Positions 5,631 to 5,904 of a stretch of 5,904 bases of DNA are shown piece by piece. A program made the translations under genes and the position numbers. The notes under the pieces were generated by a model that had not been told where the DNA came from, did no database searches, and saw nothing but the letters and a program-made list of their open reading frames with translations. The DNA is from Flavobacteriales bacterium (GTDB taxonomy: Bacteria > Bacteroidota > Bacteroidia > Flavobacteriales_F > PHOS-HE28). Positions within the stretch are counted from its first letter, which is position 1, and each line of letters opens with the position of its first letter. Location: assembly GCA_024640205.1 (NCBI GenBank), contig JAHEFL010000134.1:1-5904 (forward strand). The letters run 5' to 3'.

Positions 5631-5904
5631 ATGATACGCATGTTCGTCCGTTACTTTTCATTCTGCCTGTTAGCCGTATTCTCATTCCCAACTGCCACTC
5701 CTGCGCAGGATGTGATCGCATTCCTGGATTACCGTGACCGTATGATCACCTTCGATCGCGGTAACTTCCGGGAGATCGAGCCCTTGCGTCCTCGTGCATT
5801 CGGGACCGGAGGGAACCATGTTGCCTATTCCAATGCCATTGGGGACCTGAAGATCTACCGGAACGGCAAGGTGACCCGTTTGGATCGGACGGATGTGGTC
5901 CTGC
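5631..5904 (+). CDS. Exported protein with beta-propeller-like repeats (partial, 5' end)
   Basis: The first 91 codons of a gene that leaves the window at the right edge. The ATG at 5631 is the first start after an in-frame TAG at 5604; a second ATG follows at 5640. A clear signal peptide (MIRMFVRY, core FSFCLLAVFSF) ends TPA|Q at 23-26. The mature part has two similar beta-rich units, roughly 28-50 (AFLDYRDRMITFDRGNFREI) and 55-86 (HVAYSNAIGDLKIYRNGKV), each a hydrophobic strand, a turn, then a short strand with Asp/Gly and basic residues. This resembles WD40/PD40-like propeller blades, as in TolB-type or flavobacterial surface proteins, but too little is present to name a family. It diverges from the coiled-coil gene across 154 bases. 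The domain type is inferred; that it is a real exported gene is well supported. Confidence 0.8.
   Translation, partial: MIRMFVRYFSFCLLAVFSFPTATPAQDVIAFLDYRDRMITFDRGNFREIEPLRPRAFGTGGNHVAYSNAIGDLKIYRNGKVTRLDRTDVVL

Overview
The window most likely comes from a member of the Bacteroidota, probably a GC-rich environmental Flavobacteriales-type lineage (inference). Two consecutive genes end in the type B sorting domain of the type IX secretion system (T9SS; the 'gliding motility-associated C-terminal' or CHU_C domain), and T9SS is confined to this phylum and close relatives. All four genes encode proteins with an N-terminal signal peptide. In all four the best cleavage site is followed by glutamine (xA|Q), matching the known Bacteroidetes 'Q-rule'.

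Layout. From the left edge to 2008 (+) lies a 644-653 aa secreted multidomain protein: a lamin-tail-like N-terminal domain, three Ig-like repeats, a PKD domain and the type B sorting domain. After a 121-base gap comes a 797 aa paralogue in architecture (2130-4523, +): a MAM/lectin-like domain, a PKD domain, two SprB-type repeats, an Ig-like repeat, two more PKD domains and the same sorting domain. A 47-base convergent gap (4524-4570) holds a nested inverted repeat that looks like a shared terminator. On the minus strand, 4571-5476 encodes a 301 aa exported protein with a small N-terminal domain and a long coiled coil, of unknown function. A 154-base divergent gap (5477-5630) carries a perfect 15-base palindrome. 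A fourth gene (5631 onward, +) runs off the right edge; it encodes an exported protein with beta-propeller-like repeats.

How the genes relate. The two large proteins are probably surface-anchored or released adhesin/structural proteins, exported by Sec and then T9SS. No catalytic domain is visible in either. The coiled-coil and propeller-like proteins are divergently transcribed and may share control from the palindrome. Nothing in the sequence links them directly to the T9SS cargo. No RNA genes, mobile elements, CRISPR arrays or T9SS machinery genes were found. I see no clear undescribed system; the least explained parts are the coiled-coil gene and the divergent pair around the palindrome.
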